A stretch of 40,413 nucleotides of DNA, taken from assembly GCF_000963965.1 (NCBI RefSeq), contig NZ_BAMX01000019.1:1-40413 (forward strand). The letters are read 5' to 3'. Shown here piece by piece: positions 15,769 to 24,719 of the stretch. Within the stretch, counting starts at the first letter, position 1. Each line of letters starts with the position of its first letter. This DNA comes from Acetobacter orientalis. GTDB lineage: Bacteria > Pseudomonadota > Alphaproteobacteria > Acetobacterales > Acetobacteraceae. The position numbers were made by a program, and so were the translations under genes. The notes beneath the pieces were generated by a model that was given only the letters and a program-made list of their open reading frames with translations, was not told the DNA's origin and did not search any database.

Positions 15769-15802
15769 GCATCTGGCGTGGTGGTGCAACCACGCCAGAT
15801 GC
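15769..15802 (-). terminator. Intrinsic terminator of aspS
   Basis: A perfect 14-base-pair stem (15769-15782 with 15789-15802; GCATCTGGCGTGGT on one arm) and a six-base loop, followed on the minus strand by TCTTTTCT. It lies 16 bases past the aspS stop and 16 bases before the preferred eipB start, so eipB needs read-through or a promoter overlapping this element. Confidence 0.85.
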
Positions 15803-15817
15803 GAAACAGCCCTGTGT

Positions 15818-17614
15818 TTAGGCTTTTTTGAGGGTAGGCTTGGGTTTTGGCAGGTCGAGCGCCAAAGACAGTTCTTTCAGGCGGGCGGCTTCAACGGTAG
15901 CAGGTGCCCCCATCATCAGGTCTTCGCCCTGCTGGTTGAGCGGGAAGAGAATGACCTCACGAATATTGGGTTCATCAGCTAACAGCATGACAATACGGTC
16001 AACACCTGGTGCAGACCCACCGTGGGGCGGCGCACCGTAACGGAAGGCGTTGAGCATACCACCAAAGCGGGCTTCAACTTCGCTTTCTGGGTAACCAGCA
16101 ATTTCAAAAGCGCGGATCATTACTTCTGGCAGGTGGTTACGGATAGCGCCAGAAGAGAGTTCAATACCGTTACAAACAATGTCGTACTGGTAAGCGTTAA
16201 TTTCCAGCGGGTTTTTGGTGTTCAGTGCGTCAAGCCCGCCCTGCGGCATAGAGAAGGGGTTGTGCGAGAAGTCGATACGGCCCGTTTCTTCATTGACTTC
16301 ATACATCGGGAAGTCCGTAATCCAGCAGAAGCGAAAGGCCTCTTTTTCAACCAGATCAAGTTCTTCGGCAATGCGGGTGCGCACAAGGCCAGAGAACTTT
16401 ACAACCTCATCACCCTTGCCAGCAGCGAAGAAGACGGCATCGCCCGCTTGCAGGCCCAGCTTGGCGCGAATGGCTTCAACGCGGTCGGCTTCAAGGTTTT
16501 TGGCAATGGGGCCTTTGCCGCCATCTTCGGCAAAAATAATGTAGCCAAGGCCACCAGCGCCTGCTTCGCGTGCCCATGTGTTGAGCTTATCAAAAAAGCC
16601 GCGTGGTTTATCGCCAGCGCCGGGAGCCGGAATGGCGCGAATTTCGCCACCATCTGCCGCGATGCGGGAGAACAGACCAAAGCCAGAGTTGCTAAATTCT
16701 TCTGTTACATCAGAAATAAGCAGCGGGTTGCGCAGGTCTGGCTTGTCTGAGCCATACACTTTCATGGCGCGTGCATAAGGGATTTGCTCAAAGGGGGCTT
16801 GGCTAACCGTGCGGCCATTACCAAACTCTGTGAACAGGCCAGACATAACGTTTTCTAGGGTCGCAAAAACTTCGTCTTGGGTGGCAAAGGCCATTTCAAA
16901 GTCGAGTTGGTAAAACTCACCGGGTGAGCGGTCTGCGCGAGAGGCTTCATCGCGGAAGCAGGGGGCAATCTGGAAGTAGCGGTCGAAACCAGCCACCATA
17001 GCAAGCTGCTTAAACTGCTGTGGGGCCTGCGGCAGAGCGTAAAATTTGCCGGGGTGCAGGCGGGCAGGCACCAAAAAGTCTCGCGCACCTTCAGGAGAGG
17101 ATGCGGTGAGAATGGGGGTCTGGAGTTCAATAAAGCCCAGATCGGTCATGCGGCGGCGCATGCTTTGAATAACACGGGCGCGCAGCAGCATGTTGCGGTG
17201 TACGCTGTCGCGGCGCAGGTCAATGTAGCGGTATTTCAGGCGCAGGTCTTCTGGGTAATTTTCGTGCCCGGCAACCTGAAAAGGCAGCACGGCAGCGGCA
17301 GACTGCACCACAAATTCACGCGCGCGTACTTCAATATCACCAGTGGCAAGGTCTGGGTTGCGGGTGCCTTCTTGGCGCTCAACTACATCACCCGTTACGG
17401 TTACAACGCTTTCAACACGAATATTTTCAGCCGTTTGCAGTGCGGGTGAGCCTGCGGGAATAACAATTTGGGTTACGCCGGTTTCGTCCCGCAGGTCTAT
17501 AAACAGCAGCCCGCCGTGGTCCCGCTTGCTGTGCACCCAGCCAGACAGGCGGGCGGTTGTGCCTGCGTCGTGGGCGCGAAGGGCCGAGCAGCTATGGGTA
17601 CGGTAAGGGTGCAT
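15818..17614 (-). CDS. aspS: Aspartyl-tRNA synthetase
   Basis: 598 residues from the ATG at 17614 (CAGGACGACACC upstream gives a Shine-Dalgarno), the normal bacterial length; the longer frame to 17722 adds non-homologous residues. It charges tRNA-Asp with aspartate. Visible are the OB-fold anticodon domain ([21 protein letters not shown]), [12 protein letters not shown], class II motif 2 ([19 protein letters not shown]), the bacterial GAD insertion domain in the middle, and motif 3 ([18 protein letters not shown]). In alphaproteobacteria lacking asparaginyl-tRNA synthetase the enzyme is often non-discriminating and works with GatCAB; this cannot be settled here. It is followed by a strong terminator. 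Confidence 0.97.
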   Translation of the reverse strand: MHPYRTHSCSALRAHDAGTTARLSGWVHSKRDHGGLLFIDLRDETGVTQIVIPAGSPALQTAENIRVESVVTVTGDVVERQEGTRNPDLATGDIEVRAREFVVQSAAAVLPFQVAGHENYPEDLRLKYRYIDLRRDSVHRNMLLRARVIQSMRRRMTDLGFIELQTPILTASSPEGARDFLVPARLHPGKFYALPQAPQQFKQLAMVAGFDRYFQIAPCFRDEASRADRSPGEFYQLDFEMAFATQDEVFATLENVMSGLFTEFGNGRTVSQAPFEQIPYARAMKVYGSDKPDLRNPLLISDVTEEFSNSGFGLFSRIAADGGEIRAIPAPGAGDKPRGFFDKLNTWAREAGAGGLGYIIFAEDGGKGPIAKNLEADRVEAIRAKLGLQAGDAVFFAAGKGDEVVKFSGLVRTRIAEELDLVEKEAFRFCWITDFPMYEVNEETGRIDFSHNPFSMPQGGLDALNTKNPLEINAYQYDIVCNGIELSSGAIRNHLPEVMIRAFEIAGYPESEVEARFGGMLNAFRYGAPPHGGSAPGVDRIVMLLADEPNIREVILFPLNQQGEDLMMGAPATVEAARLKELSLALDLPKPKPTLKKA

Positions 17615-17737
17615 GGTGTCGTCCTGAATTATGGCCCCAAGCTGCGCCTGCCGGGCAGGGGGCGTTTGTGCTCTATTGATCTTTATGAGCGGGAGGAAGC
17701 CGGGGCGGTGCCCATCTGTCAAGGGAAAGAGGTCGAT

Positions 17738-18784
17738 TCAGCGCAACATGGCGCTTTCAACGGCGTCTACTAGGGCTTCTATGGCCTCCGGTTTGGCGTC
17801 CCACCCAAACTGGAAGCGGGCTACACCGCCAAACATGGTATAGAATCGCCAGCCTTGTGCCCGTAGCGTGTTAGCCGGGTGCTCGGGCAGCAGCACAAAA
17901 ACAGAGTTTGCCTCAACCGGCCAAGCCAGCTTTATGCCGGGTATGGGTGTTATTTTTTGGGCAAAAAGCCGTGCACTTTCATTGGCGTGGCGGGCATTAT
18001 CGAGCCATGCGCCGTTTTTTATAAGGCTCAGCCATGGGGCAGAAAGAAAGCGCATTTTAGAGGCTGTTTGCCCACCCTGTTTGGCGCGTTCTGCAAAGCC
18101 ACGGGCGTTTGCACGGTTAAAAAACACCACAGCATCGCCCATTGCCATGCCATTTTTTGTGCCACCAAAACTTAAGACATCCACCCCAGCCTGCCATGTT
18201 AGGGCGGCAGATGTGCAGCCTAGTGCGGCTACAGCGTTGGCAAAGCGTGCGCCGTCCATGTGGAGTTTAAGGCCATGTTCTTGGCATACATCGGCCAGAG
18301 CACGAATTTCTTCTGGGGTGTAAAGCAGGCCGTTTTCTGTGGGTTGGGTAATGGTAACAACAGCGGGGGCAGAGGCCTGAAAACTCTGGGTTTTGCGGCA
18401 GCAAAGTTTAATGGCCGCAGGGGTGAGTTTGCCCTCTGGGCATGGGGGCGTCATGAGCTTGCTGCCGCCGGTAAAAAACTCTGGTGCACCGCGTTCTGAT
18501 GTTTCAGCGTGGGCAATGTCTGTTGCAATAATACTGCAATAGGGTGGGCATAGGGTTGCCAGAGCCAGCGCGTTGGCAGCGGTGCCGTTAAAAACAAAAA
18601 AGACTGCGGCATCTATACCAAACAGGGCCCGAATGCTGTCTTCTGCCAGCCGAGTCCATGGGTCATCACCATAGGCGGGGGCAGACCCAAGGGCCGAGGC
18701 ACGGGTTATGGCCTCTAGGGCTTGTGGGCAAATGCCGCTGTAATTGTCGCTGCCAAATTGCTGCGGGGGCGGGGTGTTTGTCAT
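17738..18784 (-). CDS. ltaE: Low-specificity L-threonine aldolase
   Basis: 348 residues from the ATG at 18784 (start of the sequence MTNTPPPQQFGSDNYSG). A fold-type I PLP enzyme that splits threonine or allo-threonine to glycine and acetaldehyde. The family shows in DNYSGICPQALEAI, YGDDPWT, FVFNGTAANALAL, MDGARFANAVAALG, and LSFGGTKNGMAMGDAVVFF, whose lysine binds the cofactor. Length and order of motifs match the beta-eliminating lyase/threonine aldolase family. The 68 residues that an earlier start (18988) would add do not resemble it and would overlap rplY. It is divergent from rplY and lies 123 bases upstream of aspS on the same strand. Confidence 0.88.
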   Translation of the reverse strand: MTNTPPPQQFGSDNYSGICPQALEAITRASALGSAPAYGDDPWTRLAEDSIRALFGIDAAVFFVFNGTAANALALATLCPPYCSIIATDIAHAETSERGAPEFFTGGSKLMTPPCPEGKLTPAAIKLCCRKTQSFQASAPAVVTITQPTENGLLYTPEEIRALADVCQEHGLKLHMDGARFANAVAALGCTSAALTWQAGVDVLSFGGTKNGMAMGDAVVFFNRANARGFAERAKQGGQTASKMRFLSAPWLSLIKNGAWLDNARHANESARLFAQKITPIPGIKLAWPVEANSVFVLLPEHPANTLRAQGWRFYTMFGGVARFQFGWDAKPEAIEALVDAVESAMLR

Positions 18785-18892
18785 GACAACAAAAGGCTTT
18801 CTGAGGCAAATATGCGAAGATTGAAGGCAAATTATAGCAGCTTTTAAAGCATTTTGGCAGCGTAGTTGTGGTGGGTGTGCAACATGCTGGCA

Positions 18893-18921
18893 TTGCTTTG
18901 GGGGCGGTTTTCCGGTATGGG
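18893..18921 (+). promoter_or_regulatory. Candidate sigma-70 promoter of rplY
   Basis: TTGCTT (18893-18898) and TATGGG (18916-18921) are separated by exactly 17 bases and would start transcription about 50 bases before the rplY start codon. The match to consensus is only moderate. Confidence 0.35.
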
Positions 18922-18980
18922 CAGCGTACCGTGTAGGCACCCCTGGAGGCCTGCATGATCTGGTTTTAGGAGAATTCAAC

Positions 18981-19592
18981 GTGTCCAAAATTACATCAAT
19001 CCAAGCTTCTGTGCGCGCGAAGGCTGGTAAGGGGGCAGCGCGTGCAACAAGGCGTGCTGGTCTGGTGCCCGCAGTTGTTTACGGTGCAGGCAAAGAACCC
19101 GCTCTGATCGCGCTCGACCCACGTATCGTGATCAAAGGCATTCAGGCTTCTGGCTGGCGCTCACGCGTTTACGAAATCAAGGTTGAAGGTGGTAACACCG
19201 AACGCGCCCTGATTCGTGACATTCAGCTGCACCCAGTTAAAGACACCCCAGAACATGTTGACTTCATGCGTCTGGCAGCTGGCCAGCGCGTGACCGTTGA
19301 AGTCTCCGTTCACTTCTCTGGTGAAGAAAAAGCTCCGGGCCTCAAGCGCGGCGGCGTGCTGAACATTGTGCGTCATACGGTTGAAGTTGAAACCGATGCC
19401 GAGCACATTCCTGAATTCTTCACCGTTGATCTGTCTACCCTCGACATCAACGACAACGTGCGTTGGGAAGACCTGAAGGGCACCGAAAACGTGACCCCGG
19501 TTAACCACACACCAAACTTTGTGATTGCAACAGTTGCAGCACCAAGTGTTGATGCAGACGCTGAAGAAAGCACGGAAGACGCTGCTTCCTAA
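18981..19592 (+). CDS. rplY: 50S ribosomal protein L25/general stress protein Ctc
   Basis: 203 residues, the long two-domain (Ctc/TL5) form. It binds 5S rRNA in the large subunit. It starts with GTG at 18981, supported by TAGGAG at 18967-18972. The N-terminal half has the L25 signature [25 protein letters not shown] and the strand [40 protein letters not shown]; the C-terminal TL5 beta domain follows, ending in an acidic tail ([13 protein letters not shown]). Its codon use is more biased toward C-ending codons than that of the neighbours, as expected for a highly expressed ribosomal gene. pth follows after a hairpin, an arrangement common in bacteria. Confidence 0.96.
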   Translation: MSKITSIQASVRAKAGKGAARATRRAGLVPAVVYGAGKEPALIALDPRIVIKGIQASGWRSRVYEIKVEGGNTERALIRDIQLHPVKDTPEHVDFMRLAAGQRVTVEVSVHFSGEEKAPGLKRGGVLNIVRHTVEVETDAEHIPEFFTVDLSTLDINDNVRWEDLKGTENVTPVNHTPNFVIATVAAPSVDADAEESTEDAAS

Positions 19593-19629
19593 GTCACGCA
19601 GGCCAGTTTTCTGACCTGAATGTAAAGTG

Positions 19630-19671
19630 GGGGGTACGTGCGTTGTGCATGTGCCCCCAGCTTGTTTTTTT
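19630..19671 (+). terminator. Intrinsic terminator after rplY
   Basis: A 12-pair stem with two wobble pairs (19630-19641 with 19647-19658; GGGGGTACGTGC on the left arm), a five-base loop, then AGCTTG and a T7 run ending at 19671. It lies 17 bases before the pth start, so pth must rely on read-through or a promoter within this short space. Confidence 0.75.
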
Positions 19672-19687
19672 AAGTACAGGACCAGTG

Positions 19688-20269
19688 ATGTTGCTCTGGG
19701 CCGGGCTTGGTAATCCTGAGCCTTCCATGCGCCGACACAGGCACAACGTTGGCTTTATGGCTATAGATGCCATAGCTGAACGGTACGGTTTTGCTCCGTG
19801 GCGCTCCCGCTTTAAGGGGGAGAGTGCTGAGGGCCGTATAGGCACACAGCGTGTTTTGCTGTTGCGCCCCCTGACCTACATGAACCGCTCGGGCGATAGC
19901 GTGCAGGAAGCTGCGGCTTTTTACAAAATTGCCCCCGAGCAGATTACCGCTTTCCATGATGAGCTAGACCTTGCCCCCGGTAAGGTGCGCGTTAAACGTG
20001 GCGGTGGGGCTGCGGGCCATAATGGCTTGCGCTCAATGGATAAAATGTTGGGCACACCAGACTATTGGCGGGTGCGTATTGGCATTGGCCACCCCGGTGC
20101 CAAAGAGCGCGTGCACGGTTGGGTGCTGGGTAATTTTACAGACACAGACCGGCAGGAGTGGCTAGAGCCCCTGCTGGATAAAATGGCGGCTGCTGCGCCG
20201 CTGCTGGCCGATGGCCAGCCAGAAAAATTCATGACGCAGGTTGCGTTGCCAGAAGGGAGTAAGGGCTGA
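19688..20269 (+). CDS. pth: Peptidyl-tRNA hydrolase
   Basis: 193 residues from the ATG at 19688, which follows an AGGA and begins the conserved MLLWAGLGNPEP. It cleaves peptides from prematurely released peptidyl-tRNAs. Catalytic features are present: the histidine in RRHRHNVGFMAID (about residue 20), LRPLTYMNRSGDSV, FHDELDLAPGKVRVKRGGGAAGHNGLRSM with the key Asp and Asn, and WRVRIGIGHPG. The C-terminus is a little longer than that of E. coli Pth. The stop codon shares one base with the ychF start (TGATG), pointing to translational coupling. Confidence 0.96.
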   Translation: MLLWAGLGNPEPSMRRHRHNVGFMAIDAIAERYGFAPWRSRFKGESAEGRIGTQRVLLLRPLTYMNRSGDSVQEAAAFYKIAPEQITAFHDELDLAPGKVRVKRGGGAAGHNGLRSMDKMLGTPDYWRVRIGIGHPGAKERVHGWVLGNFTDTDRQEWLEPLLDKMAAAAPLLADGQPEKFMTQVALPEGSKG

Positions 20270-21363
20270 TGGGGTTTAACTGCGGTATTGTCGGTCTGCC
20301 CAATGTGGGCAAGTCCACGCTCTTTAACGCGCTAACGGCAACGGCAACGGCACAGGCTGCCAATTACCCGTTTTGCACCATTGAGCCAAACGTTGGCCGT
20401 GTTGCTGTGCCCGACCCCCGGTTGGAAAAGCTGGTGGAAATTGGCAAGTCGCAAAAAACGGTGCCTACCAGCCTTGAGTTTGTCGATATTGCAGGCCTTG
20501 TGCGTGGTGCCTCTCGCGGGGAAGGGCTGGGTAACCAGTTTTTGGCAAATATTCGTGAAGTTGATGCCATTATTCATGTGCTGCGCTGCTTTGAAGATGA
20601 TGACATTACCCACGTTGAAGGGGGCGTAGACCCGGTACGCGATGCCGAGATTATTGAGACCGAGCTGATGCTGGCCGACCTCGATTCTCTGGAAAAACGC
20701 CTGCCAGCCCTGCAAAAGCGTGCCAAAAACCGCGATGCAGAAGCCGTGGCACAGTTGGCTGTGGCAGAACCGCTTATTGAAGCCCTGAAAGAAGGCAAGC
20801 CTGCCCGTACTGCCATACCAGAAGGGCAGGAAGAGGCCGTTAACCGCTTGCAGCTTATGACCACCAAACCGGTGTTGTATGTGTGCAATGTTGATGAAGA
20901 CAGCGCTTCAACCGGCAATGCGTTTTCTGAAAAAGTGCGTGCCAAAGCTGATGCCGAAGGCGCTGCCATGGTTGTGGTTTCTGCGGCTATTGAAGCAGAG
21001 GTCAGCCAACTTGCAGATGAAGAACGCCGCGAATTTCTGGACGGGCTTGGCCTGAAAGATAGCGGGCTAGACCGAGTTATTGCTGCGGGTTACGGGCTAC
21101 TTGGCCTGCGTACCTACTTTACCGTAGGCCCAAAAGAAGCCCGTGCTTGGACCATTACTGCTGGCACCAAAGCCCCGCAGGCAGCGGCTGTTATTCACAA
21201 TGACTTTGAACGTGGTTTCATTGCGTGCGAAACCATCGCATACAAAGATTACGTGCAGTATAACGGCGAAGCCGGAGCCAAAGAGGCTGGCCGTTTGCGT
21301 ATTGAAGGGCGGGATTACGTTGTGCAGGACGGTGACGTTCTGCTGTTCCGCTTTAATGTGTAA
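20269..21363 (+). CDS. ychF: Redox-regulated ATPase YchF (Obg-like)
   Basis: 364 residues, the standard length. An Obg-family P-loop protein that hydrolyses ATP rather than GTP and binds ribosomes; family members are linked to stress and redox responses. G1 is GLPNVGKSTLFN, G3 DIAGLVRGASRGEGLGNQFL, and the position of the NKxD specificity motif reads NVDE (YVCNVDEDS), the NxxE form that favours ATP. The coiled-coil insert (about 125-165) and the C-terminal TGS domain (FTVGPKEARAWTI...) are both present. Coupled to pth by a one-base overlap. An imperfect hairpin follows at 21362-21383. Confidence 0.97.
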   Translation: MGFNCGIVGLPNVGKSTLFNALTATATAQAANYPFCTIEPNVGRVAVPDPRLEKLVEIGKSQKTVPTSLEFVDIAGLVRGASRGEGLGNQFLANIREVDAIIHVLRCFEDDDITHVEGGVDPVRDAEIIETELMLADLDSLEKRLPALQKRAKNRDAEAVAQLAVAEPLIEALKEGKPARTAIPEGQEEAVNRLQLMTTKPVLYVCNVDEDSASTGNAFSEKVRAKADAEGAAMVVVSAAIEAEVSQLADEERREFLDGLGLKDSGLDRVIAAGYGLLGLRTYFTVGPKEARAWTITAGTKAPQAAAVIHNDFERGFIACETIAYKDYVQYNGEAGAKEAGRLRIEGRDYVVQDGDVLLFRFNV

Positions 21364-21383
21364 TCAGATAGGCTTATCTGGTT
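21362..21383 (+). terminator. Stem-loop after ychF
   Basis: AATCAGATA pairs with TATCTGGTT (one T-G wobble) around a GGCT loop directly at the ychF stop codon. No U-run follows, so it is a weak terminator or mRNA 3' end structure between ychF and proA. Confidence 0.35.
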
Positions 21384-21416
21384 AACACACACACCAAAAT
21401 GAGGATGAAGGACGCC

Positions 21417-22715
21417 ATGAAGGCGCATGAAGACGGAGCGGAGAGTACCATAACGCAGGCTGTGTCTGCCGCAGTGCCAGGGCCAATGACCGCCTTGGCA
21501 AAACGGGCACGGCTTGCTGCAAGAACTCTCGCCACCAGCCCTACTTCTGCGCGGGATAGAGCGCTTTGGGCGGCCGCTGCCGCTTTGCGTGAGGCGTCTG
21601 ACACCATTTTGGCAGAAAACGCGAAAGACCTTGCGGCCTCTACCGCAAAAGATGCTTTCCGTGACCGCCTTACCTTAACGCCTGAGCGTATTGAAGCGAT
21701 GGCGCGGGGTTTGGAAGATATGGCAGACCTGCCAGATCCCGTTGGCCGTGTGCTGGAAGAATGGACACGCCCTAACGGCCTGCGCATTCGCCGGGTGGCA
21801 ACACCTGTGGGCGTGATTGGCGTTATTTACGAAAGCCGCCCCAATGTAGGGGCCGATGCAGCGGGTTTGTGCATTAAGTCTGGCAATGCTGTGCTGCTGC
21901 GCGGTGGGTCTGAAAGCCTCCATAGTGCACGGGCTATCCATGCGGCTATGCAGGCTGGCCTGCGTGCGGCAGAGCTGCCCGAAGATACGGTGCAGATTGC
22001 CCCCGATGCAGACCGCAAACATGTAGCAGAAATGCTGGGTGCCGCTGGGCTGGTTGACCTGCTTATTCCACGTGGTGGGCGGTCTTTGGTGGAGCGTGTG
22101 CAACAAGAGGCCCGCGTGCCTGTGTTGGCCCATGCAGATGGCCTGTGCCACACTTATATTCATGCCGCGGCAGACCACGGCATGGCGCGCCGTATTATCC
22201 TTAATGCCAAAATGCGCCGTACTGGCATTTGTGGGGCTACAGAAACCCTGCTGATAGATGCCGCCGTAGCAGCCACTTTGCTGCCTGCCATTGTGGCAGA
22301 CCTTGCTGAGTTTGGCTGCACGTTTAAAGCTGATACGCAGGCGCGTGCCATTGTGCCCACACTGCCCGCCGCAACAGATAAAGACTTCAGCACAGAATGG
22401 CTTGATGCTGTGTTGAATATTGCTGTGGTTGATGGGGTGGATGAAGCGCTTGACCATATTAGCCGCTACGGCTCGTCTCATACTGAAGCGATTGTGACGG
22501 CCGATGAAGCGGTGGCGAACCGCTTTATGAACGGCACAGACAGCGCTGTGGTGATGTGGAATGCCTCCACCCAGTTCTGCGATGGTGGTGAGTTTGGCTT
22601 TGGGGCTGAAATTGGCATTGCTACAGGGCGCTTCCATGCCCGTGGGCCGGTGGGGGTCGAGCAGTTGACGACCTTCCGTTACGAAGTGCTGGGCACCGGG
22701 CAGGTAAGGTCCTGA
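21417..22715 (+). CDS. proA: Gamma-glutamyl phosphate reductase
   Basis: 432 residues from the ATG at 21417, favoured by AAGGA six bases upstream; two in-frame ATGs at 21399 and 21405 have poorer sites. It reduces gamma-glutamyl phosphate to glutamate semialdehyde with NADPH, the second step of proline synthesis. Aldehyde dehydrogenase-fold motifs are present: PVGVIGVIYESRPNVGADAAGLCIKSGNAVLLRGGSE, the catalytic cysteine in RRTGICGATETLL, and QFCDGGEFGFGAEIGIATGRFHARGPVG. The partner proB is not in the window. nadD begins 21 bases after the stop, as in many alphaproteobacteria. Confidence 0.97.
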   Translation: MKAHEDGAESTITQAVSAAVPGPMTALAKRARLAARTLATSPTSARDRALWAAAAALREASDTILAENAKDLAASTAKDAFRDRLTLTPERIEAMARGLEDMADLPDPVGRVLEEWTRPNGLRIRRVATPVGVIGVIYESRPNVGADAAGLCIKSGNAVLLRGGSESLHSARAIHAAMQAGLRAAELPEDTVQIAPDADRKHVAEMLGAAGLVDLLIPRGGRSLVERVQQEARVPVLAHADGLCHTYIHAAADHGMARRIILNAKMRRTGICGATETLLIDAAVAATLLPAIVADLAEFGCTFKADTQARAIVPTLPAATDKDFSTEWLDAVLNIAVVDGVDEALDHISRYGSSHTEAIVTADEAVANRFMNGTDSAVVMWNASTQFCDGGEFGFGAEIGIATGRFHARGPVGVEQLTTFRYEVLGTGQVRS

Positions 22716-22735
22716 ATGTAAGGCGGCAACAGGGT

Positions 22736-23389
22736 GTGATCCCGACTTATGGTGATGCGCGGCGTTTGCGCATAGGGCTATTGGGGGGGTCTTTTAACCC
22801 GGCGCACCGTGGGCATTTGGCGATAGCACAACGGGCCTTGCGGGCTTTGCGGCTAGACCAAGTGTGGTTCATGGTGTCACCGGGTAACCCGCTTAAGCCC
22901 GCCAAGGGTATGGCACCGTTTGCGAAAAGGCTGGCTTCAGTTAGTGCATTGGCTGATGGCCGCAGGCTTATTGCTACCGATATAGAAGCCCGACTCGGTA
23001 CCCGTTACACCGTTGAAACCATGCGCAAGCTGCAACAGCGTTTTCCGTTTGTGCATTTTGTTTGGTTAACCGGGGCTGACGGTTTTGCCACACTTTCTCG
23101 CTGGAAAGGGTGGCATAAGCTGGTAGCGCAGGTGCCCATAGCGGTTATGCCCCGGCCCGGGCAAAATAATGCGGCCTTGCATGGCCCGGCTGGGCATTAT
23201 ATGGCGCGGTGGCGTATACCCGCATGCCGTGCTGCCCTTTTGGCAACACTTTCCCCCCCGGTATGGACTTTTCTTCCGGGGCCACAAAACGGTATATCTG
23301 CAACATCTATCCGCCAGAATGGGGAGTTTGACAGTAGCCTTGGCTACGCGGCTCGCTCTGGCTTGTCACACACAGGAGAACGGTCATAA
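22736..23389 (+). CDS. nadD: Nicotinate-nucleotide adenylyltransferase
   Basis: 217 residues starting with GTG at 22736 (AAGGCGG about ten bases upstream). It joins ATP and nicotinate mononucleotide to deamido-NAD+ in NAD synthesis. The nucleotidyltransferase motif GGSFNPAHRGHLAIAQRAL holds the HxGH signature, MVSPGNPLKP is the adenylate-side loop, FVWLTGADGF the family core, and ISATSIRQ near the C-terminus the ISxTxIR motif. The end of the gene overlaps the probable true beginning of rsfS, and NadD-RsfS-RlmH is a common gene order. Confidence 0.95.
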   Translation: MIPTYGDARRLRIGLLGGSFNPAHRGHLAIAQRALRALRLDQVWFMVSPGNPLKPAKGMAPFAKRLASVSALADGRRLIATDIEARLGTRYTVETMRKLQQRFPFVHFVWLTGADGFATLSRWKGWHKLVAQVPIAVMPRPGQNNAALHGPAGHYMARWRIPACRAALLATLSPPVWTFLPGPQNGISATSIRQNGEFDSSLGYAARSGLSHTGERS

Positions 23390-23514
23390 CCACTCAACCC
23401 CCTACCGAACCCCCCAAGCGTACACGGGCCGCTGCGGGTACCGCCAAAACGGGTGCTGCCAAAGCAGCGTCTACACGGACTAAAGCTGAAGGTGCAGTTG
23501 CTGCCGCAGGTTCT

Positions 23515-23937
23515 GTGCGCAAAAAAGCCTCAGCCTCTGGCCCTAAAGCCAGAACTAAACGCCAGCCAGTCGCCCCTGATGTGCTGGAACAAGCGCTGTC
23601 TATCATCACCACCAGTTTGGATGATGATAAGGCCGAGAACATTGTGGTTATTACGTTAACCGGCCGTGCATCGTTTGCAGATAAAATGGTTATTGCAACC
23701 GGTTTAGCTGACCGCCAGATTGCTGCTATGGCCCAGCATATTGAGCGTAAGCTGAAAGAAATTGGCTTAAAGCGCATTACCGTAGAAGGGGCGAACGGCT
23801 CTGACTGGGTGCTGCTAGACACGGGTGATATTGTTGTGCACCTGTTTAAGCCAGAAGCTCGCGAACTGTATGGCCTTGAAGAAATGTGGGGTGCCGAACT
23901 TGATGATGGCGCCGCAGAGGCCGTACCCGTAGCCTGA
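23515..23937 (+). CDS. rsfS: Ribosome silencing factor RsfS
   Basis: 140 residues from the first standard start, GTG at 23515. RsfS binds ribosomal protein L14 and blocks subunit joining when nutrients are scarce. The conserved part runs from about residue 22: LEQALSIITTSLDDDKAENIVVITL, SFADKMVIATGLADRQIAAMAQHIERKL, GANGSDWVLLDTGDIVVHLFKPEARELYGLEEMWG. Upstream the frame stays open back to 23386, where an ATA codon preceded by AGGAG at ideal spacing overlaps the nadD stop. Starting there gives a 183-residue protein with a Thr/Ala/Lys-rich leader that continues smoothly into the rest. The GTG has no good Shine-Dalgarno, so the longer form with a rare AUA start is plausible. Confidence 0.93.
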   Translation: MRKKASASGPKARTKRQPVAPDVLEQALSIITTSLDDDKAENIVVITLTGRASFADKMVIATGLADRQIAAMAQHIERKLKEIGLKRITVEGANGSDWVLLDTGDIVVHLFKPEARELYGLEEMWGAELDDGAAEAVPVA

Positions 23938-23974
23938 TACGGTTGTTTAACAGTGTGTGATACGCCTGCAAAAC

Positions 23975-23998
23975 CCAGCCCCATGACCGTGGGGCTGG
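23975..23998 (+). promoter_or_regulatory. Hairpin covering the rlmH ribosome binding site
   Basis: CCAGCCCC (23975-23982) pairs perfectly with GGGGCTGG (23991-23998) around an eight-base loop, ending one base before the rlmH start codon. The GGGG is the only Shine-Dalgarno-like stretch for rlmH, so the hairpin could limit its translation. A six-codon reading frame (ATG at 23983, product MTVGLA) ends in TGA overlapping the rlmH ATG. Confidence 0.5.
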
Positions 23999-23999
23999 C

Positions 24000-24455
24000 A
24001 TGAAGCTGATTGCCGTTGGCCGCATGAAAGACCGTGCAGAGGTTGCGCTTGTTGAGCGCTATCTTAAACGGTTGCGGCCCAAGCTGGATATTGTTGAACT
24101 GGCAGACGGCCGTGGCAGCCCAGACGAAATAAAGCGCAAAGAAGGGCAAGCCATAGTGGCAGCGTGCCCTGCGCAGGCCTTTGTTGTGGTGCTGGACGAA
24201 GCCGGACGCAATTTTAGCAGCGTTGATTTTTCGCAAAATCTTGCCCAGTGGTCTGCACTGGGCCGCATACCCTGTTTTATTATTGGTGGGGCAGAGGGGC
24301 TAGATGCCTCTGTGGTAAACCGGGCAGATGCCACACTGTCTTTTGGTACGCTTACATGGCCGCACATGCTGGTGCGTATTATGCTGGTAGAGCAAATTTA
24401 CCGCGCACAAGCTATTGCCGCAGGGCACCCGTACCATAGGTCTGGCCGGCCTTGA
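24000..24455 (+). CDS. rlmH: 23S rRNA (pseudouridine1915-N3)-methyltransferase
   Basis: 151 residues, close to the family's 155. A SPOUT-fold methyltransferase that methylates pseudouridine 1915 in helix 69 using S-adenosylmethionine. Visible are the N-terminal MKLIAVGRMKD, FVVVLDEAGRNFSSVDFSQNLA, the knot-forming FIIGGAEGLD, the segment LSFGTLTWPHMLVRIMLVEQIYRAQAIAAGHPYHRSGRP, whose HPYHR end is characteristic. The ATG at 24000 is the only usable start after an in-frame stop at 23958-23960. It is the last gene of the rplY-to-rlmH run. Confidence 0.96.
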   Translation: MKLIAVGRMKDRAEVALVERYLKRLRPKLDIVELADGRGSPDEIKRKEGQAIVAACPAQAFVVVLDEAGRNFSSVDFSQNLAQWSALGRIPCFIIGGAEGLDASVVNRADATLSFGTLTWPHMLVRIMLVEQIYRAQAIAAGHPYHRSGRP

Positions 24456-24719
24456 ACGACTGCTTAAAAGTTATTTAGGGCGGGCTGGCATGCTCTTTGT
24501 GGGCTGAAGGCGTTGTTTTGACTTCGGTTTATTGCATGGTTGCGGCTGTAAAGCTGCTTATGTAACCACCAAAATATACCAGTCTGATTGCAACTTTGAA
24601 TATTTGAAGCTGTCTTTTAAGGCTTTTGGAGCAGGGGTGTATGCTTGTGGCCCCGCTTTAACCAGACACAGGCTAAGCATGCCTTGGTGTAAAGGGGGCT
24701 GGTAGGCAGTTTAGTGTGC
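24456..24719. other. Intergenic region with no recognised feature
   Basis: 264 bases separate the convergent rlmH (plus) and STN lipoprotein (minus) genes. I see no coding frame, tRNA or strong terminator in it. Confidence 0.6.

Noticed and set aside
16022..16750. Plus-strand open frame of 242 codons
   Set aside because: It is antisense to aspS and shows no domain or ribosome site.
21675..22637. Minus-strand open frame of 320 codons
   Set aside because: It is antisense to proA, whose motifs are unmistakable; the His/Cys-rich product is typical of a shadow frame.
23394..24236. Minus-strand open frame of 280 codons
   Set aside because: It lies opposite rsfS and rlmH, which have clear family motifs; the product is low-complexity with no recognisable domain.
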